Origin: an uncultured Halomicronema sp.
GTDB lineage: Bacteria > Cyanobacteriota > Cyanobacteriia > Phormidesmidales > Phormidesmidaceae
Assembly (NCBI GenBank): GCA_937899725.1
Contig: CALCCA010000115.1
Location: 34,187-98,186, forward strand
Length of the DNA: 64,000 bases
Direction: 5' to 3'
Part shown: one piece after another, positions 25,828 through 34,939 of the stretch
Layout: each line of letters begins with the position of its first letter
Position numbering within the stretch: the first letter of the stretch is position 1
Translations under genes and position numbers: made by a program
The notes under the pieces: generated by a model
Databases searched by the model: none
The model's input: the letters and a program-made list of their open reading frames with translations, nothing else
Told to the model about the DNA's origin: nothing

Positions 25828-27858
25828 ATGACTCAGAAAGAAGGCCCGGGACCGCGCAATGTTGCCATTGTGGGTCCCTACTCTAGTGGTAAGACCACTT
25901 TGCTGGAAAGCTTGCTCTACGTTAGTCAAACCATTACGCGTAAAGGGAGCGTTGATGAGGGTTCGACGCTTGGGGATGCCACGCCAGAAGCCCGCGATCG
26001 CACCATGACCGTTGAGTTAAATGCCGCCACTGCTGAGTATGGCGGCATTTGTTTTAACTTTCTTGATTGTCCGGGATCGGTGGAGCTGCAGCTCGAAACG
26101 GATAATGCTCTGATGGGGGTAGATGCCGCGATCGTCGTGTGTGAGGCGGATCCGCATCGCGTGCTGACGCTCGCGCCCCTGCTGCAATTTTTAGACAGTT
26201 GGGAGATTCCGCATCTGATCTGGATTAATAAGATGGATCGGGCGGCCGCCTCTTTTCAAGAAGTATTAGAAGCCTTGAAAACTGTTTCAACTCGACCAAT
26301 TTTGCCGCAGCAATATCCCATTCGAGAAGATCAAAATCTGGTAGGCTTCATCGACCTGATTACGGAACAGGCCTATCACTATCACCCAGGTGCGCCGGCC
26401 GATGCGGTGCCGATTCCTGCTGAACTCAAAGCGCCGGAGCAGGCGGCTCGCGACGAAATGCTGGAGGCCCTGGCTGATTTTGACGATCACTTGTTGGAGG
26501 AGCTGTTAGAGGACATCGACCCACCCCAAGCAGAAATCGTGGGCGACTTGCAACAAGACCTCGGCGCGGACCTGATTGTCCCAGTTTTGTTTGGCATCGC
26601 CACCACCGATTTTGGGACGCGGCCGCTTTGGCAGGCGCTGGTCAAAGAAGCGCCCGCCGCCGCCGTCACTGCGGCAAAACGCGGCTTAGAGGAGACCGCT
26701 GACGGGGCGCTGGCCCAGGTGCTCAAAACGTTTTATACCCCGCAGGGGGGCAAGCTATCGCTGGTGCGAGTTTGGCAAGGCAGCCTGGCCGATGGTGACA
26801 GTTTGCAGGGCGATCGCATGGGTGGGCTCTATCGCCTGATGGGCCAGCAGACCACTAGCCTCTCGTGGGCCGAGGCGGGTGACATTGTGGCGGTGGCCCG
26901 GCTGACCCAGGCGCAAACCGGTGACACCCTCACATCGCAGGCCACCCAGAGTCTGACGCTGCCGACGGCTGAGCGGTTAGAGCCGGTGTATGCGTTGGCG
27001 ATCGTGCCAGAGCACCGCAGCGATGAAGTGAAGCTGACTGAGGCCTTGAATAAACTCAAGGACGAAGATCCCTCGCTACGGTGGGAACAGCATGGCGATA
27101 CCCATGAGGTGATTCTGTGGGGCCAAGGGGAGGTGCATCTCAAGCTGGCGTTAGACCGGCTGCGCCGTAAGTATGGCCTGCCGATGACCACTCATCTGCC
27201 CCAGGTGCCCTATAAAGAAACTATTCGCAAGCCCGCGCAGGAACTGCGGGGGCGCTACAAGCACCAAACGGGCGGACACGGTCAATTTGGCGATGTGTTT
27301 TTAGAGGTACGCCCCTTAGCTCGCGGTACCGGCTTTAGTTTTGACCAAAAAATTGTCGGCGGTGTGGTGCCGCGTCAATATATTCCCAGTGTTGAAACGG
27401 GCGTGCGTGAATCTCTGGTGCAAGGGCCGTTGGGTTTTCCGGTGGTGGATGTGGCGGTCACGCTGACGCACGGCTCCTACCACGCGGTCGATAGCTCTGA
27501 CCAAGCCTTTAAGCAGGCGGCGCGGCTGGCGATGCAGGAAGGCTTGCCGCAGTGTGAGCCGGTCTTGCTCGAACCGGTGGACTCGGTGGAAATCTCTGTG
27601 CCCAATAGCTTTACGGCTAACGTGCTGCGGCTGATTGGCACCCATCGCGGGCAGATCTTGGGCTACGAGGCCAAAACGGATTGGCGCGGCTGGGATGTGG
27701 TGACAGCCTACCTGCCGGAGTCTGAAATGCAGACGCTGATTTTAGAATTGCGATCGCTGTCTATGGGCGTCGGTACCTTCCGGTGGCAATACGATCACCT
27801 CGATCCGGTTCCCGATGGCTTGCGCGATCGCCTGCTGGCTAAGACTAATGGCGATTAA
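25828..27858 (+). CDS. EF-G-like translational GTPase paralogue
   Basis: From ATG 25828 (after GGAAAGGGGAAAAT) the product is 676 residues with EF-G domain order. The GTPase domain has G1 GPYSSGKTT, G3 DCPG and G4 NKMD. Domain II (LAQVLKTFYTPQGGKLSLVR), domain III, domain IV (RGRYKHQTGGHGQFGDVFLE) and domain V follow. The switch I/G2 region (EGSTLGDATPEARDRTMTVE) differs from the canonical RGITI of true EF-G. This places it in the EF-G-like subfamily found alongside fusA in cyanobacteria and actinobacteria. Its exact ribosomal role is not settled. It is not in a str operon and stands alone. Confidence 0.88.
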   Translation: MTQKEGPGPRNVAIVGPYSSGKTTLLESLLYVSQTITRKGSVDEGSTLGDATPEARDRTMTVELNAATAEYGGICFNFLDCPGSVELQLETDNALMGVDAAIVVCEADPHRVLTLAPLLQFLDSWEIPHLIWINKMDRAAASFQEVLEALKTVSTRPILPQQYPIREDQNLVGFIDLITEQAYHYHPGAPADAVPIPAELKAPEQAARDEMLEALADFDDHLLEELLEDIDPPQAEIVGDLQQDLGADLIVPVLFGIATTDFGTRPLWQALVKEAPAAAVTAAKRGLEETADGALAQVLKTFYTPQGGKLSLVRVWQGSLADGDSLQGDRMGGLYRLMGQQTTSLSWAEAGDIVAVARLTQAQTGDTLTSQATQSLTLPTAERLEPVYALAIVPEHRSDEVKLTEALNKLKDEDPSLRWEQHGDTHEVILWGQGEVHLKLALDRLRRKYGLPMTTHLPQVPYKETIRKPAQELRGRYKHQTGGHGQFGDVFLEVRPLARGTGFSFDQKIVGGVVPRQYIPSVETGVRESLVQGPLGFPVVDVAVTLTHGSYHAVDSSDQAFKQAARLAMQEGLPQCEPVLLEPVDSVEISVPNSFTANVLRLIGTHRGQILGYEAKTDWRGWDVVTAYLPESEMQTLILELRSLSMGVGTFRWQYDHLDPVPDGLRDRLLAKTNGD

Positions 27859-27933
27859 TGTGGGCTGACATCGCCATCGAGCCCTTGCTAGCTTGAGCCA
27901 CTGTGGCAATTGGGCAAGACGTAGACGCACCTT

Positions 27934-27975
27934 AGGCTCACGAGTGCAGTAGGCCGAATCTACACTCGTGAGCCT
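27934..27975 (+). terminator. Hairpin after the EF-G-like gene
   Basis: AGGCTCACGAGTG (27934-27946) and CACTCGTGAGCCT (27963-27975) are perfect 13-bp arms around a 16-nt loop that contains a further GTAG/CTAC pair. It sits 76 bp after the stop. No T-run follows. Confidence 0.6.
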
Positions 27976-28134
27976 TGGAACGTTGGAGAAATGTGCTCAA
28001 ACCGTCACAGAACTTAGGCTACGAATTGGTAGTTTGTGTAACAACCTGTGTCAAGATGGTAAAGCTGTAAAACCGCCGTGTCGCTTGGTAGGCAAAGGGC
28101 CGCGACCGGCAGTTGATAGGAGGATAGGTTAGCA

Positions 28135-28371
28135 ATGCAGGTTGGCGATCGCGTTCGCATTAAAGATTCGGTTATTTTTTACCACCATCCCCTGCATCGC
28201 GGCGTCGCGTTTGAAGCGAAAGGTATGGAAGGCGAAATCACTGCGGTATTGCAAGAATGGCGAGGTCGCCCCATCAGCGCTAATTTCCCCATCGTGGTGT
28301 CGTTCGAAGTTGAAGGCGCCAAGCGACCTTTCAAAGCGCACATGAGAGATTACGAGCTCGAAGCTGTCTAG
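28135..28371 (+). CDS. ftrV: Ferredoxin-thioredoxin reductase, variable chain
   Basis: The 78-residue SH3-like barrel protein matches FTR variable (alpha) subunits: VGDRVRIKDSVIFYHHPLHR, then GMEGEITAVLQEWRGRPISA, then RPFKAHMRDYELE. It stabilises the catalytic chain, which passes electrons from ferredoxin to thioredoxins and so links light to redox control of carbon metabolism. An AGGAGG ribosome site precedes the ATG. The catalytic subunit gene ftrC is not in the window. The gene is single, followed by a dispersed structured repeat. Confidence 0.93.
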   Translation: MQVGDRVRIKDSVIFYHHPLHRGVAFEAKGMEGEITAVLQEWRGRPISANFPIVVSFEVEGAKRPFKAHMRDYELEAV

Positions 28372-28423
28372 ACTCGAATATTCCTCTACACAAGAGATTT
28401 CTCTAAAAAACGATACCCGCAGA

Positions 28424-28520
28424 AACGAGTTTTGTGGATGTCTTGTCGCCACAAAATCAATATTTCTAGCTAAACTCGCCCTTACGGTAACAGTATATTC
28501 TTTCTCGGAAATCTCCTAAG
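28424..28520 (+). repeat. Dispersed palindromic repeat, copy B
   Basis: CGAGTTTT near 28426 pairs with TAAACTCG near 28480, and CGCCCTTACGGTA and a TTTCTCGGAAAT segment follow. The 3' 58 bp are about 78% identical to bases starting at 48319 (copy A), by my hand alignment. The left stem half also matches. Stem changes are compensated between copies. It lies just after ftrV. Confidence 0.72.
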
Positions 28521-28627
28521 AAGTATACGATACTGGGTTTTTCATGGCTAAACTCGGATCAAAAATGTTTCTGTTTTAAGGCGATCGCACAGGGCCGCAA
28601 TTGAAAGATGCCACCACACGCGTCTTT

Positions 28628-28861
28628 CTACGCTTGTGGGCGATTTCTGCAAAAGAGCGCGAATAGATTGGGTTCGTCTTGCATGGCGGCGTGGTCGTGT
28701 TGGTGCTGCCGAGCCATGGCGTTGTATTGCTGACAGTAGGTTGCTAGCGCTTCTCGGTAGTGCTGTTCTTGCTTGAAATCGAGCGTGAGCTGGTGCAGTT
28801 CCAAGACTTCTAGCACTTCCTGGGGAGTGGGTTCATACCGCCGCAGCAGTTGTTCGAACAC
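28628..28861 (-). CDS. Small helical protein of unknown function
   Basis: The 77-residue product is predicted all-helical: FEQLLRRYEPTPQEVLEVLE, then LTLDFKQEQHYREALATYCQ, then a His/Met/Gln-rich segment (ARQHQHDHAAMQDEPN). I know no named family. Codon use is normal for the region and the start has no strong ribosome site. It could be a cyanobacterial orphan. Confidence 0.5.
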   Translation of the reverse strand: MFEQLLRRYEPTPQEVLEVLELHQLTLDFKQEQHYREALATYCQQYNAMARQHQHDHAAMQDEPNLFALFCRNRPQA

Positions 28862-29211
28862 AGGCGCATCCTAGTTAACTATGCCTAGCGTAGATCAGGT
28901 TGGCGATCGCCGGGTAGCAGAGGCTACGAGAGCAACCGCTAACGGGTGTGGCCGTTCGGGATCTGCAGGTTAGTCAGATAACGGTATCTGACAGGAAGAG
29001 TGGGAGTATGCAAGCGTTTTGAGTACCCGACGGGAAGGGCAGAGCCCTACGGAATCCAGAGTTGGGAATTCGGCGTTGGGAGGCCCCTGCGGGAAGGTCA
29101 CTAGACGCACCGCTGCTTCTCGGAGAGTCGCCCTACGAACTTGGAGGTTTTAATTCCGCATGCCACATTTACCCTTCCGTATTCCACACTTGCCTATCTC
29201 TCTTGTCGGAC
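28862..29211. other. Intergenic region with short palindromes
   Basis: No gene is supported. GTCAGATA and TATCTGAC form a perfect 8-bp hairpin with a 4-nt loop at 28973-28992. At 29033-29050 the sequence GGGAAGGGCAGAGCCCTA is identical to 43099-43116, at the end of the NACHT gene. Confidence 0.5.
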
Positions 29212-30324
29212 TCACGGCGTTTGACCGAGTACATCCTTGAGTCCGGCAACCAAACGCTGATTCTCTTCTGGCGTGCGGATAGCGACGCGGATGTAGCGAT
29301 CGCCCAACTCGGCAAAGCTGAGGCAGTCGCGCACCAGAATGCGATGACGGCGGAGCAGCGCTAGCTGAATTTGGGAGCCCGGGCGATCGCACCGCATTAA
29401 TAGATAGTTTGCCTCGCCAGGGAGGGGATGCAGGCCAGGAATGGTCTGGAGTTGGGAAAACAGAGCAGGACGGGCGGCGTTGAGCCACTGCCAGGTGCGT
29501 TGGGCATAGTCGTGGTCTGTGAGCACGGCTTCGGCGGCGGTGACGGCAAGGGCATTGACGGGCCACGGGTCGCGCCAAGTTTGCCAACGCTGTAGTCGAT
29601 TGGGGTGGGCAATGGCATAGCCGAGGCGCAGCCCAGGCAGGCTATAGAACTTTGTCAGAGATCGCACCACCACCAGGTTGGGCCAGTGCTCAATCTCGTT
29701 GATTAGACTCTGCTGGCGATCGGGCGGCACAAAATCCATAAAGGCTTCATCGACTATCACGAGCGCAAACTGCTCTAGCAAGGCGGTCAGGGCAGAGCGG
29801 GGAATCATCAGGCCCGTCGGGTTATGGGGCGTATTGAGCAGCAGTCCACAGCGCTTAGGTGAATGCTGCAGCGGCTGGGTTACTGTAGTCGTCCAATCGA
29901 CCGTCGCTTGCTCGGCTGCCGTCAGCGAGAGCGGACAAGGGATGGGCGTCGCGTTAAAGGCGGTCAGCGCTCTTCCATAGTCGCCAAAGGCCGGCGTGAT
30001 CAGATAGGTGGCTGTTTGGGCAGCGAGGTCGCGTCCGGCCCAGGTCAGCAGCTCGGCAGCGCCATTGCCGGGCAAAATCCAGTCAGGGTCAAGGTGATGG
30101 TGTTGCGCTAGCGCCTGGCGCAAGGTGTCGTAGCGCGGATTGGGATATCGAGTCAGCTGATCGAGACTAGTGTGGAGAGCAGCGATCGCCGATGCCGGTG
30201 GCCCCAAAGGGCTGATGCTGGCAGAAAAATCAAGCAAAGCAAAGGGGGAACAGTTAGCTACCTGAGCAGCCCACTCAATGTTCCCCCCGTGACGTGGTCG
30301 AGTATTAAACAGAATTTCTTCCAA
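29212..30324 (-). CDS. PLP-dependent aminotransferase, threonine-phosphate decarboxylase (CobD/CobC)-like
   Basis: The 370-residue class I/II aminotransferase-fold protein begins RPRHGGNIEWAAQ and LLDFSASISPLGPP, the N-terminal signature of L-threonine-O-3-phosphate decarboxylases. Histidinol-phosphate aminotransferases lack it. PLP-binding residues are visible: the LLLNTPHNPTG loop, Asp192 in IVDEAF, and the Schiff-base Lys225 in RSLTKFYSLPGLRLGYA. The expected role is making aminopropanol phosphate for the cobalamin lower-ligand loop. In cyanobacteria, which make pseudocobalamin, this step is still needed. No other cob gene is nearby, so function rests on sequence alone. HU follows 15 bp away on the same strand in reverse order. 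Confidence 0.82.
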   Translation of the reverse strand: MEEILFNTRPRHGGNIEWAAQVANCSPFALLDFSASISPLGPPASAIAALHTSLDQLTRYPNPRYDTLRQALAQHHHLDPDWILPGNGAAELLTWAGRDLAAQTATYLITPAFGDYGRALTAFNATPIPCPLSLTAAEQATVDWTTTVTQPLQHSPKRCGLLLNTPHNPTGLMIPRSALTALLEQFALVIVDEAFMDFVPPDRQQSLINEIEHWPNLVVVRSLTKFYSLPGLRLGYAIAHPNRLQRWQTWRDPWPVNALAVTAAEAVLTDHDYAQRTWQWLNAARPALFSQLQTIPGLHPLPGEANYLLMRCDRPGSQIQLALLRRHRILVRDCLSFAELGDRYIRVAIRTPEENQRLVAGLKDVLGQTP

Positions 30325-30339
30325 TCGAATCGACTAGGG

Positions 30340-30615
30340 TTATTTGCTCACCATTTCTTTGAACTGCTTGCCAGCCGAGAATGCGGGCACTTTCGTTGCA
30401 GGAATCACCATGGTCTCACCCGTTTTGGGGTTCCGACCTTCCCGCTCTTTGCGGTCACGACGCTCAAAGGAACCAAAGCCTACCAGGGTGACTTTGTCAC
30501 CTTCGGAGACAGTTTCCATAATCGCCTCGATCGCCGCTGAGAGCACGGAGTCGGCCTGTTTTTTAGTCACGCCTGACTTCTCAGCAACCTTATCAACCAA
30601 TTCACCTTTGTTCAT
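30340..30615 (-). CDS. hup: DNA-binding protein HU
   Basis: The 91-residue product is a full-length HU: MNKGELVDKVAEKSGVTKKQ, then VTLVGFGSFERRDRKEREGR, then NPKTGETMVIPATKVPAFSA and GKQFKEMV. It bends and compacts DNA as a dimer. A GGAG ribosome site lies 10 bases before the ATG. The CobD-like gene begins 15 bp downstream on the same strand, so the two could share a transcript. Only one HU gene is seen here, as is usual in cyanobacteria. Confidence 0.97.
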   Translation of the reverse strand: MNKGELVDKVAEKSGVTKKQADSVLSAAIEAIMETVSEGDKVTLVGFGSFERRDRKEREGRNPKTGETMVIPATKVPAFSAGKQFKEMVSK

Positions 30616-30858
30616 ATCTGTGAGTCTCCTCTTTGGGGGAATACGAATCCCAGGGCAGCGACGCTAGACAACCAAGCTGTCTATGGAAAGGTGAACCTTC
30701 CTAAATCGCTGAAACCCCTGACATCCCGGAATTTCACTGCCCTATTCTAAGGGCAACTTCCCGAATATGGATCGTTGAAGGCTTTAATTTATATCGATTG
30801 CGGCGTTTTTTAACGAAAGGTAACGCAATTAGGGCGTTTGAGGCGCTTTGAAGCGATC

Positions 30859-30902
30859 AAAAAAATGGCTAGATCCCTTGCCTTGAGAGGGATCTAGCCA
30901 TT
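30859..30902 (-). terminator. Strong intrinsic terminator of the pilus operon
   Basis: On the minus strand, AATGGCTAGATCCCT and AGGGATCTAGCCATT are perfect 15-bp arms around a 9-nt loop, followed by a T-run from the complementary A tract at 30859-30865. It begins 52 bp after the pilQ stop and insulates HU from the pil operon. Confidence 0.92.
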
Positions 30903-30953
30903 ACACCAGAACGTGAGAAGGTTAAACGGAAAATTTGGGGCCAATTGCTAGCG

Positions 30954-33155
30954 CTACTGCGATCGCTCTAGCAATTCCTGCACCTCGTCGCTCGGGGTGT
31001 AGCTATAGCCAAAGGCCGACTGGTCAGAATCATCCAAAATTTCGGGCGTGACGAGAATAATCAGTTCTTGCCGCTGATTGTCTCGGCTGGTGTTGCGAAA
31101 TAATGCGCCGATCAGCGGCAAATCGCCCAAGATCGGTACCTTCGTGATCGTTGTCCGATCTGACTCTTGAATGATGCCTGACAACAGTAGCGTCTGACCA
31201 TCTCTGACTCGAACGATACCCGACTGTAGCTGCCGATCGGAGAGCAGAGTGATACTACCTTCCCCAGTATCAAAAGTGCTGACCGGCGCAGTCAACGAAG
31301 GGGCAACAGATAGAGACACAAACCCGTTGTCATCAATCCGCTGAACGTCAACGCCTAATACTAGACCAGCCGGTGTAAGTTCGAATTCCTGGGTTTGTCG
31401 GGATCCTCCATCAGTATCCGTAAAGGTCGTCGTAATATTCGTGACAACGTCTTCAGTTAATTGAATCGCGGCTTGCTGCCCTTCTTGAATGATCAAGGTT
31501 GGATCAGTCAAGATTTTACCGTTACCCTCTTGAACTGTCGCAATCAATTGGAGCAGAAAGTTACTCGACCCTCCTATTGAAGGTCCCGCACCAATAGAAG
31601 ACGGAACATTCGACGTTTCCGGAACATTCGGTGCAGACTCGCCAAAATTGATAATTCCAACACCAGCGTCGCTTAAGAAGTTAATATCGCCTAGCGAGAA
31701 AGAAAAACTAGTCCCAAAAGCATCAATTGCGTTGAGATTGATGTCAATTACCTTGACATTGATGGCAACTTGACGGCGTCTAAGGTCTAGACGCGTTAAT
31801 TGTTGGGTAGCGAAGGCAACAAGCTCCGGCGTCCCAGAAAGCGTAATTGAATTAGTTCTTTCTTCTGAGAGGACAATTAGCCCTCTCAAGATCGGGTTAG
31901 TGTCTTGAAACTCAGTTCTGAGTGCTTCAGTCGCTTCAACAGACTCAGTCTGCTCTTGAAATTCTTCGGTTTCGAACTCATCAGAGAGGTTAGTGTCTTC
32001 GTCTAAGGCAATGGTCTCGACAGTTCTGCGTCTTCTTTCAAACGTAACTTGACTCTCAGCCCCTAAACCCACTAAGAAGCTAGCGGCTACATCAGCATCG
32101 ATCTGATTAAGTCTCAGGGTGCGAACAATTGTGTTTTGGGCTGATGCTGGCAGGTTAGGGCCGACATAAATGGTGCGACCTACTCGGTTGGCTTGCAGAC
32201 CGGTGACTCGCAAAACGCTGTTAAAAACGCTCTGAACCGATTCGTTTTCAATATCCAGGGTGATTGGGGGGCCTTCGCCAGTGGCTGCGGCGCCTTCTGT
32301 TTCTTCCCCATTGGCGTCGATAAAGACAAGGTTGAGGTCAGCGGCGCGCGCTAAGAGGTTTAAGACTTCACGAGAGGGGGCATCGCGGAGCACTAGACGA
32401 GGCACGCGTTCCCCAGTTCCTAGATCGATGCCCCCAAAGTCAGGCACCGTTTCTGAAACGGCAATATCGCCGACTGGCGGCGCGACCGCTGAGGGTAAGA
32501 AGGGGGGGGCGGCTTGAACCTCAGGTGCGGGAACGGGGACACCATCAATCACTACTTCGGGATTGGGTACCAGCACATCGGGCTGAGGACCAGTTGGCTC
32601 AGGCAGCGGCTCGGTTTCGGGCTCGGCTTGAGCCACGGTTGCATCAGGCGTACCAGGGGTGGCCTCCAGCGGGTCGATCTCTGGTTCGCCAGGTACAGTT
32701 TCTATCTCGTCGGGGACGTTGCCTGTGGCTTGGGGGACGGTGCCTGCGGCTTGAGCTTCGACATCAATAATGATGCCGCCATTGCTCGATGAGCCCACGG
32801 TACCCATGGGAATGCGATCGCTGCCATCGACGGTGAGGCGAACGCTGTTCCCATCAAGGGGATTGAGGGTGATTGAGGCAATGCCAGGGGCAGGATCTTG
32901 TTGGGTAAACGGCCCCCCGTCGGCTAGCTGCAGCTGCGTGCGCACGATGTCGGCTCGCAGGGTGTTGCCCTGGTTAACGGCAAACACCTGAGGCACATCA
33001 CCGGCCTCAGTTTCTAAGACAATTTGGGCACCGCCATCCGTCGGAATGACCTGGATGCCCGTAATCATGGTCGTTGTGGCCAGGGCCGGTTGGGCCACAA
33101 GGGCTAGCAAGGTACTCCCTGCCAGACAGCTGCCATATCCTAATAATCGTTTCAC
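30954..33155 (-). CDS. pilQ: Type IV pilus secretin PilQ
   Basis: The GTG at 33155, five bases after AAGGAG, gives 733 residues. A Sec signal peptide (LLGYGSCLAGSTLLALVAQPALA region) leads into an AMIN domain (IQVIPTDGGAQIVLETEAGD). A Pro/Glu-rich linker and a second beta segment follow. Next is the STN/secretin N-domain region (LVLRDAPSREVLNLLARAAD) and a C-terminal secretin pore ending VTKVPILGDLPLIGALFRN and LIILVTPEILDD. It forms the outer-membrane gate for pili. It lies last in pilM-N-O-Q. A separate PilP is absent, as in other cyanobacteria. A GTG two codons upstream is the alternative start. Confidence 0.95.
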   Translation of the reverse strand: MKRLLGYGSCLAGSTLLALVAQPALATTTMITGIQVIPTDGGAQIVLETEAGDVPQVFAVNQGNTLRADIVRTQLQLADGGPFTQQDPAPGIASITLNPLDGNSVRLTVDGSDRIPMGTVGSSSNGGIIIDVEAQAAGTVPQATGNVPDEIETVPGEPEIDPLEATPGTPDATVAQAEPETEPLPEPTGPQPDVLVPNPEVVIDGVPVPAPEVQAAPPFLPSAVAPPVGDIAVSETVPDFGGIDLGTGERVPRLVLRDAPSREVLNLLARAADLNLVFIDANGEETEGAAATGEGPPITLDIENESVQSVFNSVLRVTGLQANRVGRTIYVGPNLPASAQNTIVRTLRLNQIDADVAASFLVGLGAESQVTFERRRRTVETIALDEDTNLSDEFETEEFQEQTESVEATEALRTEFQDTNPILRGLIVLSEERTNSITLSGTPELVAFATQQLTRLDLRRRQVAINVKVIDINLNAIDAFGTSFSFSLGDINFLSDAGVGIINFGESAPNVPETSNVPSSIGAGPSIGGSSNFLLQLIATVQEGNGKILTDPTLIIQEGQQAAIQLTEDVVTNITTTFTDTDGGSRQTQEFELTPAGLVLGVDVQRIDDNGFVSLSVAPSLTAPVSTFDTGEGSITLLSDRQLQSGIVRVRDGQTLLLSGIIQESDRTTITKVPILGDLPLIGALFRNTSRDNQRQELIILVTPEILDDSDQSAFGYSYTPSDEVQELLERSQ

Positions 33156-33239
33156 GGTCACTCCTTCCTCACAAAGGTTCTGGATTCTGATGATTGCTCG
33201 ACACCGCTGAAGATACTCGCTTGCTTGAGACCTGGGAGT

Positions 33240-34148
33240 TTAACCTTCCTCAGGAGGCGCTTCTTCAGCCCCTTCTTCACCTTCGGCTGGGGGTTCCGGC
33301 TCGGGCAGGGCGGGTGGTTCGCGCGGATCACCCAATGGCACTAAGACTTCCATCGTGAAAGACGTTTGCAGGGGGCGAATGCCAAGCCGGTTGAAGTCTT
33401 CCTCGGTCGTATCGCCCGGCACGTCGGCAAACGACTGGTTAAAGTCCCGAATAATTAGCAGGGGCTCTAGCCGCTCAAGGTTCAAGAGAATATTTTGGGT
33501 CTGGTTAAACAGTCCTCGGAAGCTCACTTGCACCAGCTGGCGCTCTAGCTTGCCGTTCAGCTCTGGCCCGTATTCATCGGCGATGGGACCGGAGAGGCCC
33601 AAGGGGTCAAATCCAAACAGCTCTGAGGTGAAGGCCGATCGCTGGGCGATGGGATCTTCGGCAAATTCTTGAATCACCCGATTTACCTGCTGCTGCGTCA
33701 AGCCGATGGAGGTCAGGGTTGCGGCTTGTGCTTGGGTCAGGTCACCGGCGATCGCCCCGGCAATGGAAGCATTACTATTCTCAATTTGCTGATTCGTGTC
33801 AAGCAGGAGGGTATCGAGGCTATTGGGGTCGCCTAACAGGCTATAGATGCCTTCTCGCTGGGTCAGCACGCGATCCAGCTCGGCCTGCACCTCTTCAATC
33901 TGCCGCAGACTCTCCGCCTGGTTGGCCAGGGTGTTTTCTTTCTCTTCGATCCGCAGATTGATTTCAGCAATTTCCGTCTGTACCGGGCTGACGATGCGGG
34001 TAAACAAAAAGATCGCGCCGCCAATACCCAGCACTGCCAGGGCAATACCCTGCACTTTGGGCGAGAGCGGAATGCCGAAGGCCGTAGGATATTCCGGCTG
34101 GCTTAGAGTATCGTCCTCAACGGGGACAAAATCATCAGTAAACGTCAT
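33240..34148 (-). CDS. pilO: Type IV pilus alignment protein PilO
   Basis: The 302-residue product has an N-terminal cytoplasmic tail and one membrane span (about residues 34-52, IALAVLGIGGAIFLF). A coiled coil follows (IAEINLRIEEKENTLANQA) before a periplasmic alpha/beta core with QLVQVSFRGLFNQTQNILLN. A Pro/Glu-rich C-terminal tail (PALPEPEPPAEGEEGAEEAP) is added. It pairs with PilN to connect the inner-membrane platform with the secretin. It overlaps pilN by four bases, so the two are translationally coupled. The layout is typical for cyanobacterial pil operons. Confidence 0.88.
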   Translation of the reverse strand: MTFTDDFVPVEDDTLSQPEYPTAFGIPLSPKVQGIALAVLGIGGAIFLFTRIVSPVQTEIAEINLRIEEKENTLANQAESLRQIEEVQAELDRVLTQREGIYSLLGDPNSLDTLLLDTNQQIENSNASIAGAIAGDLTQAQAATLTSIGLTQQQVNRVIQEFAEDPIAQRSAFTSELFGFDPLGLSGPIADEYGPELNGKLERQLVQVSFRGLFNQTQNILLNLERLEPLLIIRDFNQSFADVPGDTTEEDFNRLGIRPLQTSFTMEVLVPLGDPREPPALPEPEPPAEGEEGAEEAPPEEG

Positions 34149-34936
34149 GGTGTCTCGATTACTCCTGAATCTCTAAGGGCTCGAATCCGAGTGGCCAGGC
34201 CGACGGCACCTTGGCGCTCCAAGATGTCTAACAAGTCAGCAGCAGGCACATCCGAAAAATTGCCGCCGATGGTAAAGTCAACCAGCACTTCGGGGCGATT
34301 GGGGGGCGAGTCGGGGCAAACGCCATCTACCGCTGGATCAAGGAGCTCGTCACGCTTTTGCGAAACGTCGATCGCCACACTGGTGGCATCCAAGAGCGGT
34401 GATCGCTGCATGGTCAACATAAAATCGTTGACATCATCAAAGGAACAGGCGACCCCGACCATATTGACGCCCCCGGCGACCGGCGGTACGGCCTCTTCGC
34501 CTTCGACCCCAGTAGGGATCGGGGTGCCCGCCGTCTGGGTCACTGAGACGATTTGAATGCGAGCCGGGGTGCGATCGCGGAGCTCTTTCAAGAAGGCTGA
34601 CCAGGGGCGAATCTGGTTAAATACATTGACGAAAGCCTGGTTCTCTTGCTTCACCAATTCAATCTGCGCCTGCACCGTCTCAATTTGCTGCAGCTGACTT
34701 TGAATCTCGGCAATTTCGGAATCCAGCTCTGTTTCCCGGGCTTCGAGTCGCTGCATCCGATTTTGCAGCAATAACCAATAGCCGCCGACTAGGCCCAGGG
34801 CTGCTACCGCCGCTAATAACCCTAAAAACAAAGGCGTCCGACTGCCGGTGGGGGTGGCGGCGGCCCGTGGCGCGCTACCGACCTCAACGGGGCGAATCTC
34901 GCGATCCTTTAAAAAGTTGACATCTAAACCGTACAT
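34145..34936 (-). CDS. pilN: Type IV pilus assembly protein PilN
   Basis: The 263-residue product begins with MYGLDVNFLKDREIRP, the conserved PilN N-terminus that binds PilM. One membrane span (FLGLLAAVAALGLVGGYWLLL, given here as the hydrophobic stretch near residues 36-56) and a coiled coil follow. The periplasmic core carries WSAFLKELRDRTPARIQIVS. The gap to pilM is three bases and the 3' end overlaps pilO by four. It forms the platform between cytoplasmic PilM and periplasmic PilO. Confidence 0.9.
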   Translation of the reverse strand: MYGLDVNFLKDREIRPVEVGSAPRAAATPTGSRTPLFLGLLAAVAALGLVGGYWLLLQNRMQRLEARETELDSEIAEIQSQLQQIETVQAQIELVKQENQAFVNVFNQIRPWSAFLKELRDRTPARIQIVSVTQTAGTPIPTGVEGEEAVPPVAGGVNMVGVACSFDDVNDFMLTMQRSPLLDATSVAIDVSQKRDELLDPAVDGVCPDSPPNRPEVLVDFTIGGNFSDVPAADLLDILERQGAVGLATRIRALRDSGVIETP

Positions 34937-34939
34937 CGA

